Below are positions 60,458-64,000 of a DNA stretch of 64,000 bases, one piece after another. A program made the translations under genes and the position numbers. Below the pieces are notes generated by a model, which saw only the letters and a list, made by a program, of their open reading frames with translations, searched no databases and was not told where the DNA came from. Every line of letters starts with the position of its first letter. Within the stretch, counting starts at the first letter, position 1. Source of the stretch: Pseudarthrobacter sp. GA104 (lineage in GTDB: Bacteria > Actinomycetota > Actinomycetes > Actinomycetales > Micrococcaceae); assembly GCF_009741265.1 (NCBI RefSeq), contig NZ_WOWL01000001.1, forward strand, positions 1,116,001-1,180,000. The letters run 5' to 3'.

Positions 60458-60802
60458 CTACTTCCGGATCTCCGCCAGCCGCAGCCGGACCATCTCCTCC
60501 ACCACTTCCTCGGGGACGGGATGGTCCGGCGTGAACCGGACAGTACCCTTGGACAGCGAGAAGCCCGCCAGCCTGGGCGCAACGGCGTCCACCACCTCGG
60601 GCGAGAACGGAAAGATGGACAGGTGCTTGGCTGCTGCCACCACGCCGATCAGCGGTTTGCCGTCCACCTTCAGTGCCGGCATCCCGTAGCTGCGGCCCTC
60701 GTCTGCCTCCGGGACCACGCGCCGCGCCGCCGCAATGACACGCTGCAGGCAGCCGCGCGCCGGCTCGTCCAACGCGGCAAGGGAATCGTCTACGTCACCC
60801 AT
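60458..60802 (-). CDS. DUF1801 (YdhG-like) protein, copy 1
   Basis: 114 aa. The family marks are RRVVPEADEGRSYGMPALKVDGKPL, then AAKHLSIFPFSPEVVDAV and KGTVRFTPDHPVPEEVVEEMVRLR. It is a small cytosolic alpha/beta domain of unknown or putative iron-chaperone role. It converges on the metallophosphoesterase gene with a 3-bp gap. A second DUF1801 protein of a different subfamily is encoded at 61357. Confidence 0.84.
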   Translation of the reverse strand: MGDVDDSLAALDEPARGCLQRVIAAARRVVPEADEGRSYGMPALKVDGKPLIGVVAAAKHLSIFPFSPEVVDAVAPRLAGFSLSKGTVRFTPDHPVPEEVVEEMVRLRLAEIRK

Positions 60803-60974
60803 GCGGCCATCCTAGCCCCGCAGGGATGTACGACGGCGGACGGCAGTTCCAGCTCCATGGCAGCTCCCTGCGCCGCGGACTGGCGCAGTGAGGCCCGGCG
60901 TCGGTGCGCAGGAGCAGTCCGTGCGCAGTGAACCCGGGCCTTGTTGCGCAGCCCCGTGGCGCCGGGCGTCCCCG

Positions 60975-61301
60975 CTACTTCTTTGCGGCGAGGATCGCCT
61001 TCCGGACGGCTGCGCCCACAGCGCTGATGACCGGGACGAGGCACATCAGGGCAACCACGGTGTTCGGCCGGAACGCCACCTGCCCGCCGACGTTCCGGTA
61101 GACGCCGAGCGGCAGCACCATCCCGCCACCCCCGCCCCCGGAGGCGCCGTCCTGCCCGGCCTCCCCGCCGCCGCCGAACCCGAAGGACACCAGCGCCACG
61201 GGAATGACCTCTTCCCCGCCCAGCTGGACGGGCGCACCATAGGCCTTGGAGACGCCAACGTTCTTGAATGCTTCAATCAGGGACGAAAATGTATCAGCCA
61301 T
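60975..61301 (-). CDS. GerW/YtfJ-family protein
   Basis: 108 aa. Family features are VSKAYGAPVQLGGEEVIPVALVSFGFGGG, a glycine-rich loop (SGGGGGGMVLPLGVYRNVG) and a hydrophobic C-terminal segment (TVVALMCLVPVISAVGAAV). Bacillus YtfJ is linked to spore germination. Non-sporulating Actinobacteria carry homologues of unknown function. The C-terminal helix suggests membrane attachment. Confidence 0.82.
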   Translation of the reverse strand: MADTFSSLIEAFKNVGVSKAYGAPVQLGGEEVIPVALVSFGFGGGGEAGQDGASGGGGGGMVLPLGVYRNVGGQVAFRPNTVVALMCLVPVISAVGAAVRKAILAAKK

Positions 61302-61356
61302 GGCCCCACCCTACGAGCGCTGCCCAGCCAGTAACAGTCCTGTCAGGAGTTCAAGG

Positions 61357-61752
61357 ATGACCTACCGGAAGGATCCACGTGTTGACCAGTACATCGGCGC
61401 ACTCCCGCCCTGGCAGCAGGCCGTCTGCCTGAAGGTGCGGGACCTCGTCCATGCTGCCGACCCTGGCGTCGAGGAGACTATCAAGCGCACGGTCCAGCCG
61501 TACTTCGTGCTGCAGGGCAACATTTGCGCCCTCCTCGCCACCAAAGACCACGTCAATGTTTTCCTGTACGACGGCGGGCTCACCCCGGACCCGCACAACA
61601 TCATCACGGGCGGCCACGGCAACAAGACGGGCCGGATGATTTCCTACTACGCGGACGATCCAATCAACGAGGATGCCCTGCTGGAGATGTTCCGGGCAAT
61701 CATCGAAACCAACCGCGCGGGCGGCTGGCGGAAAATCAAGGGTAGCCAGTAG
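61357..61752 (+). CDS. DUF1801-family protein, copy 2
   Basis: 131 aa. It opens with VDQYIGALPPWQQAVCLKVRDLVHAADPGVEETIK and continues with FVLQGNICALLATKDHVNVFLYDGG and HGNKTGRMISYYADD. The His-Gly-Asn-Lys segment is typical of the subfamily. Function unknown. ATG 61357 is preceded by CAAGG and the more distant AGGAG. Confidence 0.84.
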   Translation: MTYRKDPRVDQYIGALPPWQQAVCLKVRDLVHAADPGVEETIKRTVQPYFVLQGNICALLATKDHVNVFLYDGGLTPDPHNIITGGHGNKTGRMISYYADDPINEDALLEMFRAIIETNRAGGWRKIKGSQ

Positions 61753-61785
61753 TTCCCGGCCCAGCTGCCGGCTGCCAGGAGATCC

Positions 61786-62710
61786 TCAGCCCTGAACGCG
61801 CTGGCGGTAGTTCCTTGGCGTCTCCCCTGCGTCGTTCAGGAAGTGGCGGTTGAAGTTGGAAAGGTTGGAGAACCCCACTTCGTAGCAGATCTCCGAGATG
61901 GCCTTGTCGCTGTGCTCCAGCAGCCGGCGGGCATGTGCAAGCCGGAGCTTGCGCACCAGGTCACTGAAGTTTTGGCCGGTAGCGCGCTTGAAGTATTTGG
62001 AGAAGGTGGGCTCGGACATGCCCACCAGCCCGGCGGCCCCGGACATCTTCACGCTGCCGGCATGGTTGGTGAAGACGTACTCGAGCACAATGTCCACCAC
62101 GGCGGCGGCCTGGCCATCCAGCTGCGGCCGGAACCATTCGTCCGCGAGGTATCGCCGTTCTTCCTGCGGAGCCCGCGCCAGCACCACAAAGAGGTCCAGC
62201 AGGTGGCGCAACCGCACCAGCCCCGTGGCTGGCACCCATCGCTTCTATGGCGGCTGCCGCGTTCTCCGCCGAGGGCCCCAGGAATTCGATCCCCCGCCGG
62301 GACTGCTCCAGCAGTGGCTTCACCTCAGCCATCTCCGGGACCAGCGAAGCCGTCTGCTCAACCCATTTGCCGTCGAACTGGATCACGGCATCCCGGTTCT
62401 CCAGCACCTCGCCGGGTTCAAGGTCGCTAACCCAGTCGTGCGGCAGCCCCGATCCGACAAGGGACACGTGCCCGGCTTCGAACGTGCCGATATGGTCGCC
62501 CACGATGAACTTTCCGGTGCCCTTGCGGATGAGGTGGATCTCGTACTCGGGGTGGTAGTTCCACCGCGCCACCGGGCTGGGGTAGCTGTGTTCCACCCAC
62601 CGGACGGAGTGGTTGGGATCGGGCGGGATGATCTCCCGGTTGGCCCGCATTCCGAGCAGCCTCTCGGCCAGCCGGGCCGCAGCTCCGTCGGCTGTGTCCG
62701 TGGCAGTCAT
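61786..62710 (-). pseudogene. AraC-family regulator with cupin sensor, frameshifted
   Basis: The N-terminal cupin-type sensor (SVRWVEHSYPSPVARWNYHPEYEIHLIRKG-type opening, GTFEAGHVSLVGSGLPHDWV) is read from ATG 62710 (GGAG 6 bases upstream) to about EAMG near 62237. The rest is intact but one base out of frame: ATGLVRLRHLLDLFVVLARAP, then the two helix-turn-helix units GLVGMSEPTFSKYFKRATG and SEICYEVGFSNLSNFNRHFL. The junction is in GATGGGTGCC; removing one base restores a roughly 308-aa protein. Either a real mutation or a sequencing error is possible. It lies divergent from a polyol-binding lipoprotein gene, its likely target. Confidence 0.8.
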
Positions 62711-62981
62711 GTGTTTCTCCGCGCCCATAGTGGTTATGAATTCTGGACAAGATCCAGGGACCTTTCCCCAGAGTAGCGCCTAATGCCGGGACCTGCTGCG
62801 GAAAATTAGTATCAGAAATCGGCAACCACGGCGCTAGTTGTGCCCCACGCCACCGGCCTAATCTTGAGGAACATCAGCGGCACATCGGCTTCCCGATCTC
62901 ACGCCGCGCCACGGTCAGGCATCCCGACGCAGCAGTCGGATGTGGTGACTGCGCACCCCCTGAAGAACAAAGGAGTCCTCA

Positions 62982-64000
62982 ATGCGCCCAAAAATGCGCA
63001 CTGCCACGCTGGCTGCCGGTGCCTTGTGCATCGCACTCTCCGCATCGGCCTGCTCCGGTGCCGGCGGCGGCACTGCTGCCGGTGACCAGAACAGCATCAA
63101 TGTCCTGATGGTGAACAATCCCCAGATGGAGGACCTGCAGAAGCTCACTGCAGACAACTTCACCAAGGACACCGGGATCAAGGTCAACTACACGATCCTG
63201 CCGGAGAACGACGTCCGGGCCAAGATCAGCCAGGAGTTCTCCAGCCAGGCCGGCCAGTACGATGTGGCGTCCCTGTCCAACTATGAGATCCCGTTCTACT
63301 CCGCCAACAAGTGGCTGGCCCCGCTGGACAGTGTGGCCAAGGACGCCGAATTCAACCAGGACGACATTCTTCCCGCCTACACGGCGTCCCTGACGGGCAA
63401 GGACGGCAAGCTCTACGGCGAACCCTTCTACGGTGAGTCGTCCTTCCTGATGTACCGCAAGGACATCCTTGAGGCCAAGGGCCTGACGATGCCGGAGAAG
63501 CCCACCTGGGACCAGGTGGCCGAGCTCGCCGCCCAGGCCGACGGCGCCGCGCCGGGAATGAAGGGCATCTGCCTCCGCGGCCAGCCCGGCTGGGGCCAGG
63601 TTTTCGCGCCGCTGACCACCGTGGTGAACACCTTCGGCGGCACCTGGTTCGACAAGGACTGGAACGCCAAAGTCAATGCTCCCGAATGCACCGAGGCCAC
63701 CAAGTTCTACGTGGACCTGGTCAAGAAGCACGGTGAAGCCGGCGCGGCCCAGGCCGGGTTCACCGAGTGCCTGAACAACATGAGCCAGTCCAAGGTGGCC
63801 ATGTGGTACGACGCCACCTCTGCAGCGGGCGCCCTTGAAGCGGAGGGTTCGCCGGTGAAGGGCAAGATCGGCTACGCCCAGGCCCCGGTCAAGAAGACCG
63901 ACTCCTCGGGCTGGTTGTGGACCTGGTCCTGGGGTGTGCAGGCTGCGTCCAAGAAGCAGGACACCGCGGGCAAGTTCATCGCCTGGGCCAGCTCGAAGAA
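62982..64000 (+). CDS. Polyol (sorbitol/mannitol-type) ABC transporter substrate-binding lipoprotein, 5' part
   Basis: The frame is open from ATG 62982 (AAGGAG 6 bases upstream) to the right edge, about 339 residues. The lipobox SASAC makes it a lipoprotein. The family 1 solute-binding fold closely follows SmoE-type polyol binders: NNPQMEDLQKLTADNFTKDT, GEPFYGESSFLMYRKDIL, GICLRGQPGWGQVF, and WLWTWSWGVQAASKKQDTA near the edge. Permease and ATPase genes are expected beyond the window. The divergent AraC gene, its probable activator, is frameshifted. Confidence 0.88.
   Translation, partial: MRPKMRTATLAAGALCIALSASACSGAGGGTAAGDQNSINVLMVNNPQMEDLQKLTADNFTKDTGIKVNYTILPENDVRAKISQEFSSQAGQYDVASLSNYEIPFYSANKWLAPLDSVAKDAEFNQDDILPAYTASLTGKDGKLYGEPFYGESSFLMYRKDILEAKGLTMPEKPTWDQVAELAAQADGAAPGMKGICLRGQPGWGQVFAPLTTVVNTFGGTWFDKDWNAKVNAPECTEATKFYVDLVKKHGEAGAAQAGFTECLNNMSQSKVAMWYDATSAAGALEAEGSPVKGKIGYAQAPVKKTDSSGWLWTWSWGVQAASKKQDTAGKFIAWASSK

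Noticed and set aside
62735..62744. TATGAATTCT upstream of the AraC gene, also present inside element P1
   Set aside because: Only ten bases match, the TATTCA and TGATGG flanks are missing, and there is no palindrome, so it does not qualify as a third copy.
1..64000. tRNA, rRNA, CRISPR arrays, insertion sequences and prophage
   Set aside because: Reading both strands gave no cloverleaf-type sequence, no regularly spaced repeats, no transposase or integrase, and no flanking direct repeats; the phage-like gene at 33961 is isolated.

Overview
The window is about 64 kb of GC-rich chromosome from a high-GC Gram-positive bacterium, most probably an Arthrobacter/Pseudarthrobacter-type member of the Micrococcaceae. 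Pointers are the strong GC bias at third codon positions, frequent GTG/TTG starts, a DUF222/HNH protein of the 13E12 type, a DinB/mycothiol-transferase-like protein, and secreted HNH-Excalibur proteins. No rRNA, tRNA, CRISPR array, transposase or phage module was seen. It reads as ordinary chromosome with several metabolic islands.

Left part (1-14 kb). The 3' end of a PepD-type dipeptidase gene is followed by a decayed nitronate monooxygenase gene. Then comes a large minus-strand catabolic locus in two transcription units. The upstream unit (13427 to 5975) encodes a periplasmic-binding-protein ABC importer (lipoprotein, double ATPase, permease), a glycerol-1-phosphate-dehydrogenase-like enzyme, an FGGY kinase and a HAD phosphatase. 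The downstream unit (5869 to 2006) encodes TPP-dependent E1 alpha and beta, a free-standing 80-aa lipoyl protein, a class II aldolase and a lipoyl-less E2 acyltransferase. Both promoters carry the same roughly 32-bp element around a 17-bp imperfect palindrome, so the units look like one regulon. The inferred route is import, phosphorylation, oxidation of a polyol or sugar, aldol cleavage, and TPP/lipoyl-dependent conversion of one product to an acyl-CoA. The substrate is not identifiable from sequence. This is the best candidate here for an undescribed pathway.

Middle (14-36 kb). A pseudogene of a squalene-cyclase-like protein is followed by a DJ-1/PfpI protein and a lipoprotein. A LacI regulator and an aldo/keto reductase sit divergent from a bile-acid-symporter-family transporter, across a perfect LacI-type operator. 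Further along are an MHS-type MFS transporter, the DUF222/HNH protein, a DM13 lipid-anchored or secreted protein, a membrane-tethered serine hydrolase with an isoprenylcysteine methyltransferase-like neighbour, a SulP transporter, a secreted EEP-family nuclease/phosphatase, a DUF1326-DUF2182-GYD operon, a rifampin-phosphotransferase-like dikinase, a diacylglycerol-kinase-type enzyme and a secreted HNH-Excalibur nuclease.

Right part (36-64 kb). A 47-aa small subunit accompanies an OFA-family (oxalate/formate) MFS transporter. An NAD-dependent formate dehydrogenase operon (fused NuoE/NuoF-like subunit plus molybdopterin subunit) lies 9 kb away, and the two share a 12-bp upstream motif. Between them are a cupin, a DUF1295 membrane enzyme and a MarR-AMP-ligase-DUF2177 operon with overlapping genes. 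Then follow a CNNM/CorC protein, a two-gene ABC exporter, a LuxR regulator, several small conserved genes, a PA-domain/LVIVD beta-propeller protein, a second secreted HNH-Excalibur nuclease, a Tat-exported metallophosphoesterase, two DUF1801 proteins and a GerW-like protein. Last comes a frameshifted AraC regulator divergent from an SmoE-like polyol-binding lipoprotein that runs off the right edge.
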